From the NCBI GenBank assembly GCA_028577615.1, contig JAJSDU010000003.1:58079-122078 (forward strand): 64,000 nucleotides of DNA, given 5' to 3'. Shown in pieces: positions 1 to 7,718 of the stretch. Position 1 is the stretch's first letter. The number at the start of each line of letters is the position of its first letter. Source of the stretch: Nitrosomonas sp. (GTDB taxonomy: Bacteria > Pseudomonadota > Gammaproteobacteria > Burkholderiales > Nitrosomonadaceae). A program made the position numbers and the translations under genes. The notes under the pieces are model-generated. The model was given only the letters and a program-made list of their open reading frames with translations, was not told where the DNA came from and searched no databases.

Positions 1-336
1 AAATATGTGATGTTCAAGGATGTACACTTGCAGAAGATGGAAATCTTTTTTCAGCGCCATGGCCATATTTCAACGTTCACTGGCCGATTGATTCCGATGA
101 TACGCCAGTATATTTCGATCCCCGCTGGTCTTGCGCGCATGAATATTCCGATGTTCTGCTTCTACACCAGTCTGGGCGCGGGAATCTGGGTTATTATCCT
201 GACCCTGCTGGGTTACTTTATCGGTGAGAATGAAGCGTTGATCAAGGAATATCTGCGCGATATCATTGTTGTGCTGTTTATCGCCTGCGTGATCGGCGTA
301 GGGATATACTGGCAGCGGCAACGCCGCTCCAGGTAG
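1..336 (+). CDS. DedA/SNARE-associated family membrane protein, 3' part
   Basis: The reading frame is open from the first base, so the gene is cut by the window edge and only about 111 C-terminal residues are present. DedA proteins are inner-membrane proteins linked to undecaprenyl-phosphate/phospholipid flipping and envelope homeostasis. Visible family marks are an amphipathic stretch followed by the F-x-R-H-G and GR-x-(I/V)-P-x-(I/V)-R sequences (here GRLIPMIRQ) and a following P-A-G-x-A-x-M segment, typical of the re-entrant DedA core. Two hydrophobic helices follow (around FCFYTSLGAGIWVII and IIVVLFIACVIGVGIYW), and the protein ends in a basic tail. The next gene starts 21 bases downstream on the same strand. 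The substrate cannot be read from the sequence. Confidence 0.85.
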   Translation, partial: KYVMFKDVHLQKMEIFFQRHGHISTFTGRLIPMIRQYISIPAGLARMNIPMFCFYTSLGAGIWVIILTLLGYFIGENEALIKEYLRDIIVVLFIACVIGVGIYWQRQRRSR

Positions 337-357
337 TTTTTATGGATTGATCTGACG

Positions 358-1941
358 ATGAAACCCGCACAGCCCAAATCCATCATCAATAAAAAATCCG
401 GCCGGCTGGCTATACGCAATGCTGTACTGAAAGATGTTCCGGCGCTGGTTGGATTGGTCAAACGGGTTTACCAGGAAACCGACATACCGGTTTATTCGGA
501 AGGCGCGTTGATGGGGCAGATCAATAATTTTCCCGGCGGCCAGCTGGTGGCGGTGTATGACCAGGATATTGTCGGTTATTGCGCCAGTTTCCGCATCGCA
601 GGAAAAGCCGCCCTGAAACCGCACACCTGGGTGGAAATAACCGGAAATGGCTATGCTTCAAGACATAATCCGGATGGAGAATACCTGTATGGCATGGAAG
701 TGTGCGTCGATCCGGCTTTCCGGGGTTATCGGATAGGTCAGCGATTTTATAATGTGCGTAAGCAGCTGTGCCAGGAATTGGGCCTGAAAGGCATTATTTT
801 CGCAGGCCGGTTACCCAGCTATGCGAGAAAAGCCAAACGTTATCCTGATGTGGATGATTATGTCGCGCAGATTGTGCAGAAAAGAATGCGCGATCCGGTA
901 CTTACATTTCAGCTGCGCAACGGTTTTGAAGTATTGGGCGTCATCAGGAATTATCTGCCCGGCGACCGTGAATCGATGGGCTGCGGCGTACACTTGATAT
1001 GGCGCAATCCCAGCGTGCCGGAAGAGGCCGAAATAAAGCGGCACAAGAACTATGGCGGGCGCGTGCAGGAAACAGTGCGCGTGGGGACCGTGCAATATAT
1101 GATGCGCAAGGTGAATTCGTTTGAAGAATTTACTCGTTTGGTCGAATATTTTGTCGATGTTATCGCGGATTATAGTGGTGATTTCGTTGTTTTTCCCGAA
1201 CTGTTCACTTTGCAGTTGCTGTCAATTGAAGATCAGCGCCTTTCACCCGCTGAATCGATTGAAGCGCTGACCAAATACACCGAACGCTTTACCCAATCTA
1301 TGCGTGATCTGGCGTTGCGCTACAATATCAATATTATTGGCGGTTCGCATCCGACGCATATGCCTTCCGGACGCGTGGAAAACATTTCCTATATTTTTCT
1401 GCGCGACGGCTCCATTCACAGGCAACCCAAGATACATCCGACGCCGGACGAAGTTTACTGGTGGAATATCGAGGGCGGCGATACACTCAATATCATTGAA
1501 ACCGATTGCGGTCCTATCGGCGTACTGATTTGTTACGATGCTGAATTTCCCGAGTTGTCCCGTCATCTCGTCGACCAGGGGGCCTATATTATTTTTGTGC
1601 CTTTTTGCACCGCTGTCCGGCAAGGCTATTTGCGGGTACGGTATTGCAGTCAGGCGCGGGCGATTGAAAATCAGGTTTATGTGGTGATGTCGGGTAATGT
1701 GGGCAATCTGCCCAATGTCGCCAATATGGACGTTCAGTATGCGCAAAGCTGTATTCTGACGCCGTGCGATTTTCCGTTTGACCGGGACGGCATTGCTGCC
1801 GACACCACGCCGAATGTTGAAACCGTTGCAATTGCCGATCTGCGCTTCGATTCACTGCGTACCGCGCGCAATGCAGGTACAGTACAGAATCTGAAAGACC
1901 GGCGCCATGATTTATATTCCGTGCACTGGCGCGGCAAATAG
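358..1941 (+). CDS. GNAT acetyltransferase-nitrilase fusion protein
   Basis: A 527-residue two-domain protein. Residues about 15-215 form a GNAT N-acetyltransferase-like domain, with the acetyl-CoA loop region around GMEVCVDPAFRGYRIGQRF. Residues about 235-520 form a carbon-nitrogen hydrolase (nitrilase) domain. The nitrilase triad is visible: Glu281 in FPELFT, Lys358 in QPKIHPTP and Cys392 in LICYDAEFPE. The hydrolase half should therefore be competent to cleave an amide or nitrile. This fused architecture is known in many bacteria but its natural substrate is not established. No signal peptide is visible, so a cytoplasmic location is likely. It sits between the dedA fragment and a DUF1499 gene, all on the same strand. 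The family call is secure and the substrate is unknown. Confidence 0.9.
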   Translation: MKPAQPKSIINKKSGRLAIRNAVLKDVPALVGLVKRVYQETDIPVYSEGALMGQINNFPGGQLVAVYDQDIVGYCASFRIAGKAALKPHTWVEITGNGYASRHNPDGEYLYGMEVCVDPAFRGYRIGQRFYNVRKQLCQELGLKGIIFAGRLPSYARKAKRYPDVDDYVAQIVQKRMRDPVLTFQLRNGFEVLGVIRNYLPGDRESMGCGVHLIWRNPSVPEEAEIKRHKNYGGRVQETVRVGTVQYMMRKVNSFEEFTRLVEYFVDVIADYSGDFVVFPELFTLQLLSIEDQRLSPAESIEALTKYTERFTQSMRDLALRYNINIIGGSHPTHMPSGRVENISYIFLRDGSIHRQPKIHPTPDEVYWWNIEGGDTLNIIETDCGPIGVLICYDAEFPELSRHLVDQGAYIIFVPFCTAVRQGYLRVRYCSQARAIENQVYVVMSGNVGNLPNVANMDVQYAQSCILTPCDFPFDRDGIAADTTPNVETVAIADLRFDSLRTARNAGTVQNLKDRRHDLYSVHWRGK

Positions 1942-1976
1942 GCGGGGCGTATGAAAACAGCAAGGCTACGAAGCAT

Positions 1977-2702
1977 ATGATCAGTGCTGAAAAAATCAGT
2001 ATCCGGCTGGCGCTGCTCGCAGGCTTGCTGGCAGTGTCGGCTGTTGCCGCATACCGTCTGGAATGGATCGGTTTTCAGATTGCTGTGCCGGGATTGGCAA
2101 TAGCGGCGCTGTCCGGATTGCTGGCCGCTTTGTCGGGTGTAATCGCTCTGTTCGGCGCGATGCGTCAGCGTAAAAGCGCCATGCCGGCTTTGACCGGCAT
2201 GTTACTGGGACTGGTCGTTGCTCTGCCGGTTCTGCTCTCCGTGCTGGCGGGTTCCGGTGTCCCGCGTATCCATGATATTTCCACCGACCTGGATCATCCA
2301 CCGGACTTCAATGTCATCAGAAGCCTGCGGGCTGCGACGGATAATCCGCTCGATCGAAAATCGCCGGATAATCTCGACCAGTTGCAGCGGGAAGGCTATC
2401 CAGAGCTGAAGTCATTGATGCTCAACCGTTCACCGGAAGTTGTATTTGAACAGGCGCTGAAACTCGTCGAATCACGTGGATGGCATGTTGTCGGCGTCTC
2501 TACGGCAAATGGAATCATCGAAGCGACTGCGATAACGCCCATCATGGCGTTCAAGGATGACGTGATCATTCGCATTCAAGGCACGGAGCAGGTAACGCGA
2601 GTCGATATGCGCTCGGTATCAAGGGTGGGGATCAGCGATCTGGGTGTGAATGCGAAGCGAATCGGACGATTTCTGGCTGATTTAAAGCAGCCAACAAACT
2701 GA
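1977..2702 (+). CDS. DUF1499 domain membrane protein
   Basis: A 241-residue protein whose first about 95 residues hold three hydrophobic segments (roughly 8-28, 33-62 and 68-94). A soluble DUF1499 domain follows (about 100-238), with the characteristic opening PPDF and later the conserved V-D-x-R-S-x-S-R-x-G-x-S-D-x-G-x-N pattern near the C-terminus. The function of DUF1499 is not established. The ATG is preceded by an AAGG about 11 bases upstream, so translation initiation looks modest. It lies 35 bases after the GNAT-nitrilase gene and may be co-transcribed with it. It converges on glgP. Confidence 0.8.
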   Translation: MISAEKISIRLALLAGLLAVSAVAAYRLEWIGFQIAVPGLAIAALSGLLAALSGVIALFGAMRQRKSAMPALTGMLLGLVVALPVLLSVLAGSGVPRIHDISTDLDHPPDFNVIRSLRAATDNPLDRKSPDNLDQLQREGYPELKSLMLNRSPEVVFEQALKLVESRGWHVVGVSTANGIIEATAITPIMAFKDDVIIRIQGTEQVTRVDMRSVSRVGISDLGVNAKRIGRFLADLKQPTN

Positions 2703-2831
2703 AGCACTGATTGTATTTGAACAAACAACCAGTGTACGTTGCTTTATCTCATTAGCGATGTGAATTCCGGCTGCCGTAATTCAAAGCCTGGGGTTTGTTT
2801 GGCTCCGGGTTTATGTGCAGATAAATTCGAT

Positions 2832-5387
2832 CTACACCCAGGCCATCATGCCCATTTCCAGCGGATGGGTCAACAATGGGTGATTGGGATAAATACGAAT
2901 GTAATATTCCTGTTTGCCGCAAAGCTCCGGTGCGAGTTTGAGTTCAAAAATATGTTCGTCCTGTTCGATAACGCCGGTGAATGCAAAGGAGAAATGACTG
3001 AAGTTGTTGAACCGGGTTTTTTTATATTGACGGCAAATCAGCAGTTCCACGATGATATCTTCAGGTTTCAGGCCGTTCAGTCTGGCGGCTACCTTGAAAT
3101 CCAGCATATCGTTAAAATCCGCTCGACTGCGCGGTTCGTCAATGCGACGGATGTGAACGCCGCTCCAGGTTTCCCGGACGCGGGTTTTCCACGCGGCGAT
3201 TTCTCTGGCGCCGGCATAATGATCGGCCGTATACCGTTCGCCTTGCATACTTGCCGGGAGATAGAATTTTCTCAGGTAATCGCTGACCATGCGCGCAGCG
3301 CTGAAACGCGGCAGCAGCGATACCATGGAATGCTTGGCCATACTGACCCAGTCGGGCGAATAGCCGAATTTGCTGCGGTTATAGTACAGTGGAATAACCT
3401 GGTCCTGGAGAATCTCGTAAAGTGCCTGACTTTCTTCCTGGTCACGCACAGCGGCTTCCATGTTTTCCGGCCCGGGCTTGATTGCCCAGCCATTATGACC
3501 GTCATAGCCTTCTCCCCACCAGCCATCAAGGATGCTCAGATTAATTGAACCGTTAATACCGGCTTTTATGCCTGATGTGCCGCTGGCTTCCAGTGGATAA
3601 ATCGGATTGTTAAGCCAGACATCCACACCGGAAACCAGTCGCCTCGCCAAGCGCAGATCGTAGCCTTCAACGAGCAGAAGACGTCCTTCGAATTCCGGTG
3701 TGCGCGCAATCTGACTGATACGCCGGATCAGATCCTGTCCCGGCACATCGGCCGGATGCGCTTTGCCGGCGAAAATGAAGACGATGGGACGGTCCTGATC
3801 CTGGGTGATTTTGCGCAGCCAGGTCAGATTCTCAAACAATAACGCCGCGCGCTTATACGTTGCAAAACGGCGCGCGAAGCCAACTGTCAGGATGTTCGGG
3901 TTGAGCGGATCGATGTATTTAAGCAGCCGGTCCAGATGCGCATCGGAGCCGTGATTGCGGGTATTCTGCTCCGCCAGTCTGTCGCGGACACCGAAGAGCA
4001 TCTGCGATTTCAATGATTGCCGTATGCTCCAGAACTGGTGATCGGGTATTTCATAAATACGCTGCCAGAATGCCGTGTCGCACATTTTGTTACGCCATGC
4101 ATAGCCCAGATGGCGGTCAAACAGATCTGACCATTCCTGCGCCAGAAAAGTCGGTACATGCACACCATTGGTGATGTAGCGCATTGGATTTTCTTCCGCT
4201 TCGATCTGCGGCCATAAATCACTGCATATTTTACTGGATACCTCACCATGTATTTTGCTTACACCATTGTGCATGCGCGAACCGCGGATAGCGAGCGCAG
4301 TCATATTGAATTCCGCGCCGTTCGCTGTGCGGCCGAGCGCCATGAATGCCTCGTGCGTGACACCAAGATCGCGATAAAAAGCCTCGAAGTAGGTCTGCAT
4401 CATTTCATCACTGAAAAGATCGTGCCCGGCAGGAACCGCGGTATGGGTCGTAAAAATTGTGCAGGCTGCCACGGCCTCCAGTGCTTCGGTGAAATTCAGA
4501 CCTTCCCGCATCAGCAGGCGTGTGCGCTCCAGAATCATGAATGCGGCATGTCCTTCGTTGATATGCCATACGGTCGGTTTAATCCCCATTTCATGGAGTG
4601 CGCGTACGCCACCCGCGCCGAGAATAATCTCCTGCTCAATGCGCATGGTTTTGTCACCACCGTAAAGTTTATGGGTAATATTGCGATCATGTGATGAGTT
4701 TTCGGGTAAGTCCGTATCAAGCAGGTAGAGCGAAACACGGCCGATCTTGACGATCCAGATTTTCACGCGGACTTTGCGGCCCGGCAGCGTAATATCGATA
4801 CGCACCTCCGTGCCATCGTCATGCAGAACGGGAGTAGCCGGCAAGTCATCAAAGTCGGAATCAGTGTAAATCGCCTGTTGATTGCCTTGATTATCGATAG
4901 TCTGAGAGAAATAACCCTGGCGATAGAGCAGACCCACGCCGACAAAAGGCAAGTGCAAGTCGCTGGCCGCCTTGCAGTGATCCCCTGCAAGAATGCCGAG
5001 GCCGCCGGAATATATGGGCAGGCTTTCATGGAAGCCGAACTCGAAGCAGAAGTAAGCAACCTGGTCATGCGGGCGCATGCCGTTGATTTTATCCTTGAAA
5101 GACGGTTCGTAATGATAGGAGTCGTATGCGGCCAGAATGCTGTCAAATGTCGTGAGAAACATGGAGTCCTCAGCGGCTTTCAGCAGGATGGACTCGTCCG
5201 CGCGCTTCAAAAAAGCTTTCGGATTATGGCCTACCGCACCCCATAACGCTGGATCAAGTCGGGAAAAAAGCGCCCGCGTGGCGCGATCCCAGCTATACCA
5301 TAAATTATTGGCAAGCTCTTCCAGACGTCCGATACGTTCAGGTATTTTAGGATTGATAGTTATGGTGAAAGCGGTTTTTGAAGACAT
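2832..5387 (-). CDS. glgP: Alpha-glucan (glycogen/maltodextrin) phosphorylase
   Basis: Pyridoxal-phosphate enzyme of GT35 that releases glucose-1-phosphate from alpha-1,4-glucans. From the chosen start the protein has 851 residues. It begins with the DUF3417 domain (NNLWYSWD near the N-terminus) and carries the phosphorylase core: FCFEFGFHESLPIYSGGLG, then HINEGHAAF, then ITNGVH. The cofactor site is SGTSGIKAGINGSIN, with the PLP lysine at about residue 608. This is the short bacterial/archaeal type rather than the E. coli GlgP type. The ATG at 5387 is preferred because AAAGG lies 8 bases upstream; an in-frame GTG at 5441 would add 18 poorly conserved residues. glk follows on the other, upstream side (also minus strand), which fits glucan breakdown feeding glucose phosphates into central metabolism. 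Confidence 0.92.
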   Translation of the reverse strand: MSSKTAFTITINPKIPERIGRLEELANNLWYSWDRATRALFSRLDPALWGAVGHNPKAFLKRADESILLKAAEDSMFLTTFDSILAAYDSYHYEPSFKDKINGMRPHDQVAYFCFEFGFHESLPIYSGGLGILAGDHCKAASDLHLPFVGVGLLYRQGYFSQTIDNQGNQQAIYTDSDFDDLPATPVLHDDGTEVRIDITLPGRKVRVKIWIVKIGRVSLYLLDTDLPENSSHDRNITHKLYGGDKTMRIEQEIILGAGGVRALHEMGIKPTVWHINEGHAAFMILERTRLLMREGLNFTEALEAVAACTIFTTHTAVPAGHDLFSDEMMQTYFEAFYRDLGVTHEAFMALGRTANGAEFNMTALAIRGSRMHNGVSKIHGEVSSKICSDLWPQIEAEENPMRYITNGVHVPTFLAQEWSDLFDRHLGYAWRNKMCDTAFWQRIYEIPDHQFWSIRQSLKSQMLFGVRDRLAEQNTRNHGSDAHLDRLLKYIDPLNPNILTVGFARRFATYKRAALLFENLTWLRKITQDQDRPIVFIFAGKAHPADVPGQDLIRRISQIARTPEFEGRLLLVEGYDLRLARRLVSGVDVWLNNPIYPLEASGTSGIKAGINGSINLSILDGWWGEGYDGHNGWAIKPGPENMEAAVRDQEESQALYEILQDQVIPLYYNRSKFGYSPDWVSMAKHSMVSLLPRFSAARMVSDYLRKFYLPASMQGERYTADHYAGAREIAAWKTRVRETWSGVHIRRIDEPRSRADFNDMLDFKVAARLNGLKPEDIIVELLICRQYKKTRFNNFSHFSFAFTGVIEQDEHIFELKLAPELCGKQEYYIRIYPNHPLLTHPLEMGMMAWV

Positions 5388-5469
5388 AAACTGAACCTTT
5401 GAAGAAATCTGAGAGACTGTAGCATTTTTGTTATGCGTCACGTAAGCTTTTTACTGAGAAGAGTGCATT

Positions 5470-6480
5470 TTAATCCCGCAAAGATAATAATTGCTGCGCT
5501 TTCCTCCTGGCACCCAGAAGACTGACTGCGGGGTGAGTGATCACTTTTACCGGAATTTCACGCAGCAATGCCGAGAAACGGCCTTTATCGCGGAATGCGC
5601 GCATGAAGTGACCGGCTTGCAGCGTGTCAAGGATTTTTGGCGCAATACCGCCGGCTATAAACACACCGTTCCGGCATAGCCCCGCGAGCGCCAGATTACC
5701 GGAAAATGCGCCATAAATCTCAGCGAACAGTTCGAGCGACTTGATGGCAACGGGATGTTTTTGATCATAGGCCAATGCAGTGATGACTGCACCACTGTCT
5801 TCATCATCAAGGGTAGTGTGGGCAATATTTTCGAATGCCGCCAGATCTGTTTGCAGGAAGTTGAAGATTTGTGTTAATCCGCTGCCGGACAGCAATCTCT
5901 CCACTGAAACGTGATGATATCTTTTTTGCAGCGATTTCAGCAGGCGAAGCTGCAGCGCGTTCACCGGCGCGAAATCAATATGCCCGGCTTCGGTGGATAC
6001 CGGTTGATAGCCGCCATTCTGCCAGACCAGCCAGGCTACACCCATACCGGTGCCTGCACCAAGAATCACACGCGTTGCTTCGGGTTGTGCGCGGCCCTCC
6101 TGCAGGGTAATCAGGTCGGCAGGGGATAGTTCGTCAACACCCAGTGCCGCCGCCTCAAAATCGTTCAACAACCTGACCTCAGGAATGGCAAATGTGCGTG
6201 CGATTTCAACGGCGTCAATCTGCCAGGGCAGGTTAGTTAAGCTTGCGCGCTGACCGGTGACCGGGCCGGCTACGGCAAAGCAGGCGGCTTCCGGTTTGTC
6301 CGCATAGTTTTTAATGTCGGGGTGATTCAGGAAGTCGCTGAGGATATCGGAGAAACGGACATATTCACTGCTTTGATAGCGACGCGTGTTCAGTTCCTGA
6401 ACAGCTCCATTGGTCAGCCGGGCCGCCTGCAATAGTGTTTTGGTGCCGCCAATATCACCATAAATCATTTGTACGTTCAC
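5470..6480 (-). CDS. glk: Glucokinase
   Basis: Phosphorylates glucose to glucose-6-phosphate with ATP in the cytoplasm. The phosphate-binding motif GDIGGTKT lies near the N-terminus. The sequence LLNDFEAAALGV matches the catalytic Asp region (N-D-F), GAGTGMGVAWL is the second ATP motif, and STEAGHIDFAP carries the conserved Glu/His substrate contacts. LAGLCRNGVFIAGGIAPK is the typical late motif of bacterial Glk. Length 336 residues is usual. The start could be GTG at 6480 or ATG at 6468; neither has a strong ribosome binding site. glgP lies just downstream on the same strand with an 82-base gap, so the two are probably one unit. Confidence 0.92.
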   Translation of the reverse strand: MNVQMIYGDIGGTKTLLQAARLTNGAVQELNTRRYQSSEYVRFSDILSDFLNHPDIKNYADKPEAACFAVAGPVTGQRASLTNLPWQIDAVEIARTFAIPEVRLLNDFEAAALGVDELSPADLITLQEGRAQPEATRVILGAGTGMGVAWLVWQNGGYQPVSTEAGHIDFAPVNALQLRLLKSLQKRYHHVSVERLLSGSGLTQIFNFLQTDLAAFENIAHTTLDDEDSGAVITALAYDQKHPVAIKSLELFAEIYGAFSGNLALAGLCRNGVFIAGGIAPKILDTLQAGHFMRAFRDKGRFSALLREIPVKVITHPAVSLLGARRKAQQLLSLRD

Positions 6481-6869
6481 GATTTCAGTTTTTGCAATGT
6501 TTTACAGAGAAATAGCATTAAAACGATTATGGGCTTCTTGAAAGGCGATAATGGTAGTCGCTTTGGAATTAAAAATCCATTAAAAATGATCGGCTTGGTG
6601 GATCTGTTGATCTGACCATACACTGCGCGGAAGGCGGGCGGCAATGGTGGTGTCCATTGAACAGTCATGCGGTCGCTTCGGTTCTCTAACAAGGCGTTGA
6701 AAAACTACCTGCGTTGCCACTGCGGCGTTAAAAACAGGCTCAAAATGCTCATTTATTACGCACAAACTCCGCTTTCTCGCTTGTTCTTGCCTTACATCGG
6801 CTGCCTCGTTACATTTTTCAACACCCTGCTAGTGTAACCGAAAATTGTGGATCCTGACCGATGGTGAAT
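6481..6869. other. Intergenic stretch upstream of glk
   Basis: No convincing gene in these 389 bases. The right half holds an inverted-repeat element listed separately (6689-6831). The left part presumably carries the glk promoter on the minus strand, but I see no clear -35/-10 pair. Short open frames here lack ribosome binding sites and protein-like composition. Confidence 0.6.
6689..6831. repeat. Intergenic inverted-repeat (MITE-like) element
   Basis: About 143 bases bounded by imperfect inverted ends: AGGCGTTGAAAAACT on the left, and TTTTTCAACACCCT on the right (reverse complement AGGGTGTTGAAAAA). The inside is AT-rich with blocks such as AAAATGCTCATTT and GCTTGTTCTTGCCT. It lies in non-coding DNA between glk and the PAS-like gene. 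A diverged relative with the same size and similar end and inner blocks lies at 42118-42256 inside the V-ATPase operon. No transposase is encoded, so this would be a non-autonomous element. The call rests on these two copies only. Confidence 0.5.
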
Positions 6870-7265
6870 TTAAACAGGTTGGATCTTGACGGCTATGTTG
6901 TGTTGATTGGCGGATTCAATATCGCTGAAAAATAATTCACTGGAAAACTCAGTTCCGGACAGGCTGCGCAGCTTGAACTTATGACCGATCCGGGAAAGAA
7001 AGCGCAGATAGGTATTAACACGTTTTTCGTGGTTATCCAGCAGGTCAATTTTTTTCAGCGCAGAGATGATTCGGGAAATATGAAGTTTGCGGATTTGTCC
7101 GGATGAAATCGTCAGCAGTACTTCCGCTTCATGATTGGCATCAACGATTACGCCATTCTCAGCGAGTATGAGCATGGCGCCTCGTTTAGCGCCAGATTGT
7201 GTGAAATCGTCGCAGATTTTCACTGGATCCTGAATTGCCGTTTTTTCGATTAACTGAGTATTCAT
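6870..7265 (-). CDS. Small PAS-like protein
   Basis: A 131-residue soluble protein. Residues about 30-125 have a PAS-like pattern: a strand reading MLILAENGVIVDANHEAE followed by LLT, then helices, and a late LRSLSGTEFSSELFFSD stretch, like the G-x-E-F-x-x-E core strands of PAS sensors. No output domain is attached, so it would act by protein contact or be a sensor fragment. The start is well supported: AAGGAGGAG lies 7 bases before the ATG. Its first four bases overlap the stop codon of the DUF2934 gene (ATGA), so the two are translationally coupled. I cannot assign a partner or ligand. The PAS assignment is by pattern only. Confidence 0.6.
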   Translation of the reverse strand: MNTQLIEKTAIQDPVKICDDFTQSGAKRGAMLILAENGVIVDANHEAEVLLTISSGQIRKLHISRIISALKKIDLLDNHEKRVNTYLRFLSRIGHKFKLRSLSGTEFSSELFFSDIESANQHNIAVKIQPV

Positions 7266-7468
7266 CGTTGCGTCTCCTCCTTTTCAGCAGCCAGCCAGTC
7301 CTGCAATTCGTATCCAGGCGCAAAACCGCGCGATTGGGCCTTGTAGTATGCATTGATTTCAATACGCGTCTGTAAAGACGTTTGAGTGTCCATGGCTTTT
7401 GTTTGCGAACGCGCGCGTTTGGGCGCTGTTTTTTGATGGGATTTGAATGGTGCGTCAATGCTGTCCAT
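7262..7468 (-). CDS. DUF2934 domain small protein
   Basis: A basic N-terminus is followed by the DUF2934 signature at the C-terminus: R-I-x-x-x-A-Y-x-x-A-x-S-R-G-F-x-P-G-x-E-L-x-D-W-L-x-A-E. The ATG at 7468 is chosen because a strong AAGGAGG sits 8 bases upstream; an earlier in-frame ATG at 7492 would place that site inside the gene. The protein is 68 residues. The function of DUF2934 is unknown. It overlaps the PAS-like gene by four bases and is probably its operon leader. Confidence 0.75.
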   Translation of the reverse strand: MDSIDAPFKSHQKTAPKRARSQTKAMDTQTSLQTRIEINAYYKAQSRGFAPGYELQDWLAAEKEETQR

Positions 7469-7718
7469 CGTGGCATCCTCCTTACATTGCAATTAAGATA
7501 TTTACATCTGCAGATTAGACGGTTTCAATGATATTCAATTGTCTGCGATAAAAAAATACGTGCTGATACGTATTTGCCGCAGGCTGTACAAATTACCTGA
7601 CAGAGCACTTGTCGGGCAATGTTTTGCTTGCGACCAGTGTTCGGCAAAGTGTCGGTATTTCGGATAACTGCAGGTGCCACAACTGGCTGCGCGGAGATCT
7701 GATTATTTGAAGACTAAA

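Noticed and set aside
2739-3548. A long plus-strand open frame of 269 codons opposite glgP
   Set aside because: It is antisense to a strongly conserved enzyme, has no ribosome binding site and no protein-family pattern.
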